In this document: positions 11,801 through 23,252 of the stretch, piece after piece
Layout of the letters: each line of letters opens with the position of its first letter
Numbering within the stretch: the stretch's first letter is position 1
Assembly: GCF_016920785.2 (NCBI RefSeq)
Contig: NW_024609835.1
Coordinates: forward strand, 178,061,109 to 178,125,108
DNA length: 64,000 nt
Reading direction: 5' to 3'
DNA from: Ixodes scapularis
Taxonomy: Eukaryota; Arthropoda; Arachnida; Ixodida; Ixodidae
Made by a program: the position numbers and the translations under genes
Notes under the pieces: model-generated
Told to the model about the DNA's origin: nothing
Databases searched by the model: none
What the model saw: the letters and a program-made list of their open reading frames with translations, nothing else

Positions 11801-12537
11801 GCTGACATATAGGCCGTGCCGCCGATCTGCACGGAATCGGCTGCAGGAATTGGCTAGTGCGCTGGCGGTGCGGGCACGCAGCGCCATGGGGTGGCGCTGA
11901 TTGAAACTGACGCGCGGCGGCCTCCCTCGGCTTCATATGCTTGCCGTTGTGCGTGGCTTTTTGCGCGGCTTCAGAGCTGGGATGCCTCAGATAGCGGCTT
12001 CACGAATTTATTTTCCGTTTGGCAAGGCTGATGACGTCGGCCTGCACCATGAGACCCAGCTAAATCTTTCGCGTTAAAAAAGCGAGCAGGAATGTGGCCA
12101 TGATAGGGACACGAGATAGTGGCAATGTGAGGTTTTGGCGTCCGTCCGGCTTTTATGTTAGGTCTGAAACTCTCGGGATTCAAACCGGCACTCTCACATC
12201 CCTAACAAATACACTTCGTTTCACCGCAGGTTCAAGCGAACATAACGGCTAGAATGCAGATAAACACATGTGCACCGACTGAAAGCGCGACGTCATATGA
12301 AGTATTCACTGAGCTTGAATGGTCTAGCCTGGGACAACACCAAGACGAACGCCGTGACGTAGTGCTATTTGGTGTGTTTTTTTTTTTGCCCCTTAGCTTG
12401 TGGCGTCGATCGCACTCTGACTTAACGAGAAACGAAGTATGCGGGTAGAAAGTAAGGAAGAGGGGGAGTGGAGGGCGCTCGGGGACGCCAGAACACCGAG
12501 CTCTAAGTGGAACGATTAGTGGGTAGAGGCACCGCTA

Positions 12538-13080
12538 GCTGCCTTTGTCTCCACTGCACTCGTCGAGTGCGGTAGAACGCGCAACGCCGGCGTCCGGCGT
12601 GTGGCATTCGCGCTTGAACTCGATCGAACAGTGCAGGGGAGACAAAAGCCGCCTTTGTTTTCACTACACTCGTCGTACAAGTTAGAACGCGGAACATCGG
12701 CGTCTGACGTCCGCGATCAAACGCGTTCCAAGAGTGCAGAGGCATACTGACAGAGACTAGCAGATCGCGAGGAGAAACGGCCGCCGAAATGGAAAATGGG
12801 GAGCGGTAGACAAGGGATGAGAGGAGAGCCACGTGACTGGCGCCCCGCTGCGGTGAGATACCGAAACACACTTCTCCCGAGCGAACAAGTCAGTTTCGCG
12901 TCCTCGCCGCTGCAAAAGCTGTGAGCAGACGTCCAGGTTCCCCGAGAAATGGCTCTTTGATGCTCTGTGCTACCAGGTCCTCGCTCTCCAAATCTGCGAT
13001 CGGGCACTTTATGGCTCCGTCGTCGAACTGCCAGGCTTTGTGAGTATAGAGGAGGCTACGGCAGTGGAGACAAAGATAGC
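12538..13080. repeat. GC-richer block with diverged direct and inverted repeats
   Basis: CTGCCTTTGTCTCCACTGCA (about 12540) recurs in diverged form at about 12650 (CCGCCTTTGTTTTCACTACA), a direct repeat of about 110 bp period. Its reverse complement, GCAGTGGAGACAAAG, is at about 13052. The block is GC-richer than its surroundings and has no recognisable coding. A decayed mobile element is the likeliest reading. Confidence 0.4.
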
Positions 13081-13672
13081 TTTGCGTGCACCCACGAATG
13101 CTTCCAACCAGAGCTCCGTGCTCTCGCGTCCCTGCGCACTGTCGTCTCTCCTTCTCTCTCTCAGTTTCTGTCCGGATAGATGCGAACGAGTGTTTTAGGG
13201 TTAAACCTATGAGATAAGCGAGTGGCGGCTGCCGATCGGTAAAACTGTATAAACTGCGACGCTCGTTAACACTTTAAGTGAATATAATTTGGACATTCGA
13301 CAACAACGCAGTTACTAGATGTGTGGTGGAGCGATACAGGTGTTGTAAATCACTGATGTCGTTGCGACATTAGGTTCGGTATATACTGTCGTGTGCAATT
13401 TCTGGTTTGAACCCTCCACCTATTTTTTGCCTGTGAACGTTTTCCCCTGAAATTAAGATCTTGGGCTGTTTCGACACAAAGGTGAAATTAATTAGGTGCA
13501 TAAGTGTGCCAGGATGTGCGTCTGGTGCATATGTACAGTACATATAGGGTAGGACCGTAAGAACCAGCTCATTTGGCACGCCTTGCAAAATTCGAATTCA
13601 GCACGTACATCCATGAAACTGGGCACACGAACGTCTCTCGCAAAAAAAGATTTATGAGTGTTTCTTAAGAGC

Positions 13673-13909
13673 TCAACTCAAAGCTAGCGAAATTAAAAAA
13701 AAAAATGGAACAATAATGGTGGTCGTGCATTTCTTATGTCCTATACCGGACTGCTCCTTGCCTGCGTACTTGTTGGCAAGTTTGCTTTTAGGCTGTCTGG
13801 TGAACGCAAAAACGATGAGAACGCCATAGAAGAGGCTGGTGGCAAGCAGGATAACCGCGATAATGACCTCATCAATATATACGAACGATGGTGCAGTTTC
13901 AGTTCGCAT
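13673..13909 (-). pseudogene. Short frame with one predicted membrane segment, part of an inverted duplication
   Basis: I do not recognise this sequence. The 78-residue frame starts METRTE-like (M-R-T-E-T-A-P-S), has a strongly hydrophobic stretch of about 23 residues (VIIAVILLATSLFYGVLIVF) and then a basic segment. A diverged copy of the same coding stretch lies inverted at 14119-14262, where an indel breaks the frame. The pair could be remnants of a membrane-protein exon carried by a mobile element, or non-coding repeats whose open frame is chance. No flanking splice signals were convincing. Confidence 0.3.
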
Positions 13910-14262
13910 TTAGAAACAAGGAGCTTTTGCGCGTGATAATAGAAATCTAAATCAAATCAAGGTTTGTTTTATTTTATCGTCTGTTATTTTTTCTCTCCTC
14001 TCTGCGCCTTTTGCGCTCATAACGGATGCGCGAAAGAAAAATAGACGACAAAGGAGAACAAACGTTCGTCCGTTATAGAATTTATTTTTTATCAGACAGA
14101 TACATTCGCTCATTTCCCTATGAGAACTGAAACTGCACCATCGTTGATATATTTCGTTAGAATTATTATTTATCGCGGTTACTTTGCTCGTCGCCAGCCC
14201 CTCCTGCGACGTTCTCAGCGTTTTTGCCTTCACCGCCCAATCGAAGAGCAGGCTTGCAAACC
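13775..14262. repeat. Inverted duplication, arms 13775-13911 and 14119-14262
   Basis: The two arms, about 140 bp each, are reverse complements with scattered differences. Shared blocks include CGATGGTGCAGTTTCAGTT, TAACCGCGATAA and GCAAAAACG-TGAGAACG. A spacer of about 200 bp rich in A/T separates them. Confidence 0.8.
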
Positions 14263-15259
14263 AGGTCACAGAAGAGCAGACACGCTCAAAAATTGTGTTG
14301 CTTGCATGTTTAGACAGCCTCGATGCCAGTACGCCTCAACGGGTGACGTGTCTCTTAGCTGTAGATGAGAGATTCAGCTAGCGCAGTGCAACCGCTAACC
14401 TGGGGTGTTTAACGTGCACCACGCAGTTGTGATTACACGAACGCGTACCGGTACGAAACTCATCCATATCAAAACGGGCAGGGGGTGGGGAGGGACCAGT
14501 CATTTGCTTTGTGTTGTGCAAAACAGGAGCTCTCTTCAGAACGTGCCCAAAGACCGGCCGGATTCCGTCCGATCGTCGAGTAGTGACTAGTCGACACTGC
14601 ATATGGGATATGCTGTGCTATTCGAGATCTTCCTCAACTAAATCCTGTTCGGATAACGCAGCACCGCGGGGCACGTACAATATGTTGTTCGATTGATGAG
14701 ACTCGTTGAATTTCATTTTGTGAGCGGAGAATACCCATCCAGTTCGTCTATCCTGTGTGATCCAATATTTTCGACAGTTAGGACACTTGTAGAATGACAC
14801 GGCTTAGTGTATGGTGCCGGGAAAAAACCAACATAAAATGAAACAGATATTCCAGTTGCATTTGTTCTGTCTCGCACGGACTCACCAAAAATAGATTCAT
14901 TTGTTTGTTTTTGTTTCCAAAAATAGTACAATGCGTTTTTAAAATCCCAGGAAAGTCTACTCGCCATAGAACAAAACAAAAAAAAAATAAAACACGGCAA
15001 TTTAGCAGAAACCAGCGTCCGGAATTGCGCCTAAGCACTGTCGAGAAATGCCACAGCCCAGCGCAGTCAGGCAACGCTGACGTACACTCTCAAAACCAGG
15101 GACGCGCGCAGTGGATCACATCGTTTAAGACTGCCGCTGGAAAGGTCTATACCTCGCTTATCCTCCCGTCGTCCCGCCTGTTGTCATCGCGGTGGTCCCG
15201 TCGCGTCGATCAATGCATCTCGAGTTCATGTTAGCATCAACAGTGTATTACCCATAAGA

Positions 15260-15745
15260 ATAAAGGAAAGGACACATAAAAGGACAAACACAGCGCTGAC
15301 TTACACGTTTCTTCTTCTACTTCTTTCTAAGAGCAGAACCATAATACAAACAAAAGGAAACAAAGCACGTAAAAGCACCTTGGAAACCTGCGCTCATCAC
15401 ACTGACTACCCCACGAAGTGGTATAATTATTCGGTAGATAAAGGAACGGAAGTGGTGCCAATACACTTGTCAACGAGTCGCGCGATTTTGTCTGCCTCAA
15501 CAATTTCTAGGCAACTAGAGGGTCGCCACCCCACACGAATACGGTGCTCTTTGTGAACTCGATTTTACAACCACAAACTCGGCAGTGAATTCCTGGGTGG
15601 TCAAAGACAGTTTTATTCCTGTTGTTATGATGCTCTCGCAGCCGATCGTAGGAGACATCTGCCAGTTTGCTCGACGGTTCATCATGCATCTAGAGTGTCT
15701 CGGGAAAGCGGCTAGATGCTGGTAATGAGGGGAACCCATAAAGGC
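15260..15745 (-). mobile_element. Penelope-like element remnant (endonuclease end)
   Basis: A minus-strand frame (15689-15507) contains LREHHNN, then a His-x4-HC and CxCxC-like pattern (GIHCRVCGC), which resembles the C-terminal half of the GIY-YIG endonuclease of Penelope-like elements. Upstream codons in other frames extend the match (GRCMN), showing frameshifts. Downstream, at about 15270-15300, GGACAAACACAGCGCTGA resembles the 3' terminal segment seen also in the Penelope-like element at 50.8 kb (GGACAAGCGCT). It is a decayed fragment with no reverse transcriptase part. Confidence 0.55.
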
Positions 15746-16664
15746 GAGACGTCATGATTAATGGCTGTAATATATTGTCACATCACAGGTCTCGTCGAGT
15801 AGAGGTACGAAAATCTGTGTACCAAAATCTGAGCTTCTCAAATTATTTTCTTAGTCTGGAGAGGCCTTTTAAGAATGGCTCACGCACTCGCACTTCGTTG
15901 CAACTGAGTGCGCCAAAACCGTTTGTTCAACCTTTTGCGAATGTTTACGACCAGCTGCACTGCTATAAAATTGGGGATATTTAAAATGAGGTATTTTAAT
16001 AGCAAGAATAAAAGGAAAAATTCCTGTGACCGTGCTCTTTGGATAGCCGTGTCACGCTCGGTAAGGTTGTACACTAAGCGACGCTCCAAGCACGAACAGA
16101 TCCGCGCTTTTCGCATTTTACTCGGAAAGTGTATTGGAAGGCTCTCCCCCAAATAATCACTTATCACTTCACAAGTAGTCTTTAAAGCACCAGTCCTATT
16201 CTATAACAAAAAGAATAACCCAATCGGTGATTGCTCGTTAGCGCTAACAGTGCCGTGCTGTGTACATGGGGGCTGCAGTATGAGCTGGTCCAGCGGCGTT
16301 CAGGCCGGGGCGTCACAAAAGCAAACCCGGGAGGCCCCAAGTACGTTAACCTGGGACAAACATAATTCGGAATAGACTGAAGTAATGCCTGCTATCGGAA
16401 TGCGGCAGTCGGTTTCATGGCCTCGTGTGGGAGGCGCCCAGTGCGGCGTTTTAGCTGTTCGGGCTAGCACCAAACTGGTCCAGCTCATATTTACGCTGAC
16501 TGTACCTGACTTCATTTCAGGTACCTCCCGCTCAAAGGGCTTAGACGTTTTTCAACACAAATCAATATTCCCCGAAAACCATTATGTCGAATAACCCGTA
16601 AACCACTTATTGCGCTGAATTTTGCTCGGTTTTCTAAGTCACTGTTTAATAGTGGTGGGCTTAC

Positions 16665-16800
16665 TTTTCTGATCGGCTCCAGGAGTCCGCGCGGTCTTGG
16701 ATGGAGACGTGACTTCATTTTTGGGCGGGGCTGCTGACTTTTTCGGGGACGGGCTGCCTTTGTCCGGGATGCTGGTGGGCTTCTTGGGGGAGCCCGGTGC
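16665..16800 (-). CDS. Tau/MAP2/MAP4-family protein, proline-rich exon
   Basis: A 136-nt exon preceded by CCCGTCCGTGCAG (acceptor) and followed by GTAAGC (donor). It starts in phase 0 and ends in phase 1. It encodes 45 residues rich in Pro, Ser and Lys, including GSPKKP, GSPSPKKSAAPP, TSPSKTARTPG. This is the composition of the proline-rich region that precedes the microtubule-binding repeats in tau and MAP2, where SP/TP sites are phosphorylated by proline-directed kinases and modulate microtubule binding. In this short exon at least five Ser/Thr-Pro sites are visible. The phase joins exactly to the repeat exon at 7388, giving an AAA lysine codon across the junction. Alone it would be weak; the chain of exons makes it firm. 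Confidence 0.85.
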
Positions 16801-19800
16801 CTGCACGGACGGGAAAGGCGGGTTTCGGTTTCAGGATGCATTCACAGTGCTGGCATCACTCGATGACCTTTTAGAAACGGTGTTTTAAAGCGATGGCGAT
16901 TAGTATTCCTTTCCATTTAGTATCCTCTATTTCTGATATCAGACAGGCAGGTTCCCCAGCACACTTAAGATAGTAAAGCGATGCAATACTGCTCCCATTG
17001 TAACCGTCCAAATAAAGACTGATTTTAGTGCGAGTTTGAAATGTTGCGAGAGGGCTTCCTGCGAAAGGCGAAATGTCAGCGCTCTGGCCTGCGGACGAAG
17101 GCAATATTATCCCTTTTACTTACGTTCCCTTTAACCTTGCAGTCGAAATTTTGTCTCTTTTAGACAAAGTTAACGCAGAAACTTTACGTCACGTGTTGTG
17201 CCCAGATTGCTGTAAGTGCAGTTTCTATGACTATATCTACCGATTATACGGAACAAGCTTTTCCGTTTTCCTTCGATAAATAATTTTTGAAAGAAACAAG
17301 TTATGCCTGGTTCATGCATATGAGTCGGTCGCGTTCTGGGCAACTTAAAAATTGCTAAGATCGATTCGTCTCCTAAAGTAAATATGTTGTACGTATTTCT
17401 AGACAGCGCGAAGTTAGTCTTCCCCAATTGGCGTATAATGTCTCTGCCGAACATACGAACTTTAACCAGTGCAGTACGACTGGGAGCCTGGGGTCTTTAA
17501 CATGCCGCACGCAGTAAAAATACGCGACCGCAAGCCGGCGCTAGCACTAAAACGCCAATGACAGCAAGGCGACCGAACGACCGACAGGTCGTACGACGCG
17601 CCAGAACGATGACCGAATTCAACCATGTGCTGGCCAACTAGAGCGTCAGGTGTCTTAACGTGAAGGCGCGTGTAACTCTAAAAACACGACACATGAACGA
17701 CGGAACGTCCAACGGGTCGTACAACGTGGTGGATATATGACCAAATCCGGCCGGGCACCTGCCAATGACGACGTCCCTTATCCAATCATGCGCCGGCCAA
17801 TAACTTTGTAACTTGCGCTCACGTGGCACCGTATAGTGCCCGGAGCGTGATCGGATTCGACCATCCTTCCGACGTGTCGTGCGACCCGTCGAACGTCTAT
17901 TGTGAATGTGTCTTGCTTGGAGTTGGGTCGAATTCAGCCATCTTTCCAACACGTTGTACGACGCTTCTAGCGTTTCGTACTGATTCTGCCTTGGGTCTTA
18001 TAGCCGCGCTGGTCTCCGGCGTACGGTTTATCGGATAATTCGGTTGTTGAGATATTAGCTGAATATGAACCTGAATATGGATACCGTTTATGATCTTCTT
18101 TCCGAAAAAATGCAATTGGAAATTTTCGTGCAATCCTACTCAGATAAGTTATTTTATGTTCGCTCACTTTCATGCACTGTGGCTTGTATCTTTACGAAAT
18201 TTTTAGACCAATTTTGTGCACATCAGTAGTGCGAAAACCGAGTAAGCATCGATTCTATATATAAGCTAAACACAATCTGAGCACAAACGATAGCCCGCTT
18301 CGTGAAACAGCGTCTCATTACCCAGGTTTGCCAACATGACAACATCAATTTGCAATAATAAGTTAAGAACGACACTGCGCGTTCTGAAGTAGTATGGACA
18401 GATAGACGCGCGCAATTGAAATGATCTTCATCCTCCGGTGTCAAATTTTGGTCTCTGAAGAAACACTAAAATAATTCTTGAGTTCGTCCTATTGTACGGT
18501 AAACAATTATTCAACGCGCTCTTAGCGTCCCAAAAAATTCAACATGGCGGTCGCGCGCTGCCTATTTTTCGCGGTGAACACTTTTTCTTATATACAAAAA
18601 CGCCCGTTTTGTGCGCAAAATGGGCCTTTTGTGGGCGATCTTTGATAGCGTTCCTAATAAACAAATAAGCCGTGTATAATCTTAGTTTTGGGTTTCTAGG
18701 GCGCGTAAAGCGCGTAGGGTGAATTAATGATCGTTAGGCGGTAGACTGGCCGGTGTTTATTTATATGGTGAATCGGCGGATATTTTTCGATATCCCGACT
18801 AATTTCGGTTAGCTGCTTCAGAAGGACACTAAAATCGGGTTTAATATTTGTAAATATTTCGCGAGTAATTAAATGTGCCAGTCTAAGGGGAAGTGTTTCA
18901 AAAAGTTATAGATGCAACGAAAATTTCCAGAAATTTGTGTTTTTCAGTTCGAACCGTTTTTCTGTTTCTGACACCAACGAATGTTTAGTGATGTTTTTTG
19001 TTTAATACCATAAAGCCTCTGGTCTCATCAACACGGAAAAAGATGCACTCAAGACCGTTTTTAGTGCGCCTTTAAAAAGATCGAGCGTGAGGGCAACAGG
19101 TTAGAGGCACCAAGAAAGACACAAACCTAAAATGACTTAGCGCCTTGTCCGTTACTTTTACGGTTTTCTTCCTTTCTTCCTTGCTGATCCTTGCATGAGC
19201 ACTTTTAAATCCATACATGAAAGCGGGGCATTTCTTATAAAAACAAATACGTGTCCGTTCGAAGCTTTCCGTGATAGTAATTACGATTCCAATTTTTTTT
19301 TAATATATAAACGCTGCAGATTATTTTTTTGGAAGTAGATTAAGCATCTGAAAAAATACACGCGGTGTTTCTAGTATGTACTTATAAATTAACTAGAACA
19401 TGTTAATTTACTATTTAGTACAAGCAAGCTTATACTGGCAGTTAGAAACTTGCTGAACTTTTTCAAAAACTACTAAACGGTCAAATGCAAAAAGATTAAG
19501 TGCATTGCGCGTGCTTCGCTTTTCTGGGGCTCGAGAATGCAACCAACTTCGACGCGTCGGCGCGGTTTTTAGGTCTCAAATCACGCGCGCTTTAGCACCA
19601 CCAGCCTTGCGCCTGCAGCACAAGTGGTAAATTGAGCGCACCAGCGCACTTCCCATACGCTTCAAGTATTTCTAAAAAGGACTAACGCAGTAGTTTTTTC
19701 ATGCCGCACAGGAAGTTTCTAATTCAAATAATATGTTTATTTTCATTATTTAGGTAGTTAATTGACGAAGTGACAAATTTGAGCTAATGACCCTACTTAT

Positions 19801-21028
19801 CGCGACAACTAGCTTCCTATGCTATGTGCCCCTGGCCGTATAAGGCAGCTGCACTGACCGCATTGCGTTGCTTTCACGAATTTTGTTAGCAAAAATTGTA
19901 ATGCATGTAAAAACACACTATATATTTTTATGTTATATGATATATGAGATAAAGTTGTCCTATACCTTGCGCTGTGTGTTGTTGTTTTTGCCTGTTCCTG
20001 TTACATAGACTTCAAATGACTAAGAAAAACTACGATAAGTTCGCTACTTTTTTTACTTGTACAAACAAAGTACGACAACAACAACAACAACAACAACAAC
20101 AAAAAAAAAAAGAAGCGAACTCCTTAACGCGGGCACATACGCGTGTGGGTACTAAATATTATCGTGAATATTATTGAGCGTATCGTTGCCGCTGAACACT
20201 CTATGAAATGCTTACTTTATCTTCTTTTTCCCCTGACTACACGATAGATGGGTACTGAGAACGACATCGTTTGTATTAGAGTCTATTGAATAATGTGTGA
20301 CACCATTTTCTTCAACACAACAAAGATGTAACTTTTTGAGGTAACGACAATAAAAAAAAAATTCGAAAAAATAATATCAAGACTTTCCGGAAAATGGTTC
20401 TTCTTGATAAATTGACAATTTCCCGGCGGATATCAAAGACCTTCACACAAAATTACATCTAAAATCTGGAGCTTTTTACAGGGGGGATTTACTGCCCTGT
20501 AACATAAGCATCTTCCTAAAATGTCTCTCCTCTTTTGCAATGCCGTAAGAAAAACACGAAGCATTCGAAAAACATTTTTTATAAAAAAATATTCGACGAC
20601 GTAAACAAGTTCTCGCAATAAAGTTGAATCGTGTTATCTCGCGTAAAACAAATCTCAGACACTAATATATCAATCTTCGTTTTACGCTTCTATAAGCATC
20701 AAAGATCTCCGTTGATGGGAATCAAGGGTTTCATTTACCCACTAATTAATCCAGTCACGTTCTAGGTTGCCAACTGGAAACATAATTAAAAGCAGAAAAA
20801 ACAACTTCAGTCAAATTGGGTATAGCCATGCTTCTCGTTTCTTGACGTTGCGCCATAGCCTCGAGGGAATCAACGTTGCGCAGCTTCACTAGATTAACAT
20901 CACAAACCTTGAAAACTTACCATCAATCACGTTTTAAAGTTTATCCTTCGATAATTTCTATATCTAGAGGCTATACGCCTAAATAAACCACAAAGTAGCC
21001 GAGTATGAACACGGAAAAGGAACGGTAC
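16801..21028 (-). other. Intron (about 4.2 kb) of the tau-family gene
   Basis: Mostly AT-rich. At 17.5-18.0 kb there is a GC-richer patch with loosely repeated motifs around GACCGAATTCAACCAT, too diverged to call a family. A (CAA)n then poly(A) microsatellite lies at about 20075-20111. No exon was recognised. Confidence 0.7.
20075..20111. repeat. (CAA)n microsatellite ending in poly(A)
   Basis: Nine CAA units are followed by an A-rich run, read directly from the sequence. Confidence 0.9.
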
Positions 21029-21060
21029 CTTTGACTTGGCATCTGAAGTGGCAGGTGGCT
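21029..21060 (-). CDS. Tau/MAP2/MAP4-family protein, 32-nt exon
   Basis: A small exon bounded by TTGTTTTTTTCAG (acceptor) and GTACCG (donor). It receives one base from the previous exon (G, completing GAG, Glu) and then encodes PPATSDAKSK, ending in phase 0. Both splice sites are good and it restores the reading frame between the large exon (phase 1 end) and the Pro-rich exon (phase 0 start). Because 32 is not a multiple of three, skipping it would break the frame, so it should be constitutive in any transcript that encodes the microtubule-binding repeats. The exon is short, so support comes from the splice sites and the phase match rather than from similarity. Confidence 0.75.
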
Positions 21061-21876
21061 CTGAAAAAAACAAAAACGAGCAGGAAAGAAGTTTAATTTT
21101 ATCGTCTCTTTATCACCGACCAAGAACACCACCAACCGTGTACGCTCAACCTCTTATTGTTTTATATCTCGATACGGGTCTCCGATTTACACAAAAAACC
21201 TGAGGGGCACAGAGGTTATGATCAGCCCATTGTTCGAGAACGTACATTATGCCACCAGTGGTGAAGGAAAAGAGTTAGCCGATTTAGCGTTAGTTGTGCT
21301 TAGCGTTGGTAGTTACGGGAACTAAAAAACAGAAAAATTATTTTGTAATGAGAGCCAATGCAACCGCGTGAATGTAAATCCTTTTTTTTTTTCAGGTAAT
21401 TAGTGTTATGTTTCAAAGCAAACAATATTTCTGAATCGTTGTCAAAGAAAAAGAGATCTCGACAATAATTTTTACGCCATTAGCGCGATGCCCATCGTCG
21501 TGCGTCCATGTTATTAGCGTTATTTCATATACAAACCTGGCTGACCCAAATTACTCCTGCGATATAAATCTCGAAAGAAAAGTTTCAGAAGCGTTCCGAA
21601 CCATAATGTCCGACGGGTTTTCCTTTCTCTTGGAAGAATCATACACTGGGTGTCTTTTTTTTTCTTTTTTTTATTTTGCTAAAAGAATTTTTTTTTTCGT
21701 GTAATTAGATTACGAATCGCAGGGTTCTGAAACTCCCTGACAACGTGACGCTAGCGGTTTGGATAGAATGCGACAGTTTGAGGACACTACGTTACCTGGA
21801 TGAAAAGATAAAAAAAAGGAAGACCATATCTTCCCATGAGACAAGGTTCACCTTAGCCTAATATCGTAAAAACAGG

Positions 21877-21911
21877 AAATGACATTGCGGGCACCACCCG
21901 CAATGTCATTT
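21877..21911. repeat. Perfect hairpin, 15-bp arms
   Basis: AAATGACATTGCGGG and CCCGCAATGTCATTT are exact reverse complements around a 5-base loop (CACCA). Confidence 0.9.
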
Positions 21912-23172
21912 ACAAGGGTGTATTTTAGTTTACAAAAAACAACCTTGTAAGCAAGAAAGAAAACGATATTCTCATCCTTGCCGCCGTCTTTTTCACTGAC
22001 AAACGCCACAACGCTACATCGTCAGCTCCTGTTATGACGGTATAAGGCTTAAGTGGACATGGTTTCATATATAAAATTTGGTCTCTATTTTATCTTTTTA
22101 TTCGGGTAAGTTTATGTCCTCAAAACTTCGACTTCTATCTGAACCGGTAATGTCACATTCTCACGGAGTTTCAGCTTCCTGAAATGCGTCGTTTATTTAC
22201 GCAGGCCGAAAAAAAGAACTATTATTTTCCTCAAAAATGCTTGGCACAAAACACATTGAACATAGGAGTAATGATTTCATAAAAAGTCCATAAAGAATTT
22301 CTCGCGTACTTTACGACATTAACGAAGTTTTTGTAAATTTAGATAGCTCTTCCAAAATCTTTTTTTCTAAATGATGTAACCTTCTTCCAGGCTGTACTTT
22401 TTAATTATTTTATGGCACTAATTTTTTTAAGTGTCCGAGAGCTGGTAGTGAACAAAAGGTTAACACAGATGTTTCCAGCAAGTGATTAAACTTATACTTG
22501 AAAATAAATAATGCACGTTTCCTGAAAAGGGCATAAAACGCCAACAATAATAAATATGTATGGCTAATTTAGTTTGTTAAAGCGGCTGGCCCAACCCTGC
22601 GGCTCCGAATGGAACTCTACACTTTAGGGGAAATCTGGCGACGCCCCAATTCACTGCGCATGTGAGCTATGCGCGGATATAGACGGAAAGACACAAAAGT
22701 TGCTGAAACTGACAAAATTCATAACAGTGCAGTTCATAACTGAGAAAATAGGCAACCCCATGAAGAGGGGCAGTGCAACAACTGAGCTGCAGCAGAAGAG
22801 CTCTCTGTACCTAAGACCATGCGGTCGTGCCGGTTCCTTTGTTGAAGTAATTCCCGCATCTTGACTGCGAGTTATGTTAAAAGTTCGCTCAAAGACCCTG
22901 TCAACCTTTCCTTGTCCCGGATCTCGAACAAGCACAGTCAATAAAATGGTATAACTGACCTTTCAAGAGCCACCAATTTTGAAACGGTAACGACAACGAA
23001 AAAGGAAAGATGCGCGCCTCTGCCGGCTCCATTTCATCATAAGCCCGACTACGCGAGAGAACAGCGAGTCTCTCAAAAGTCCTTCAGCAAATAGGCGCAG
23101 CGGAAGCGCTCTGGGGACACCATGACCTTGTCCATCGGCGCATCCGCCCACGCGCGAAACTTATGTTTGCCC

Positions 23173-23252
23173 CTAGGAGAGCATCAGGCACGCACGACCT
23201 CCGGCCGTGCGCGCCACGTTGGCCACGGTGGGACCTCTACCAGCGAACCCAC
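23173..23252 (-). other. In-frame extension past the donor (possible retained-intron C-terminus)
   Basis: If the donor at 23252-23251 is not used, translation continues for 26 codons (including GFAGRGPTVANVARTAGG) to a stop at 23173. That would give a protein without microtubule-binding repeats. No poly(A) signal was seen close by, so this is only a possibility. Confidence 0.3.

Larger units (their letters stand above)
7389..16664 (-). other. Long intron (about 9.3 kb) of the tau-family gene
   Basis: Intron between the Pro-rich exon and the repeat exon. It carries a 23-base G run (7778-7800), a near-perfect palindrome (8743-8848), a GC-richer stretch with diverged internal repeats (about 12.5-13.1 kb), an inverted duplication (13775-14262) and a Penelope-type remnant (15.3-15.7 kb). 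The remaining stretches show nothing I can name. The GC-richer part at 11.75-12.0 kb has short open frames without recognisable domains. Confidence 0.7.
21061..23252 (-). other. Intron (about 2.2 kb) of the tau-family gene
   Basis: AT-rich. It contains a perfect 15-bp-arm hairpin at 21877-21911. The first 80 bases after the donor stay open in the frame of the large exon, up to a stop at 23173. Confidence 0.75.

Noticed and set aside
12150..12260. tRNA-like B box (GGTTTGAATCCC on the minus strand near 12175-12195)
   Set aside because: No matching A box or cloverleaf at the expected distance; not called as a tRNA or SINE.
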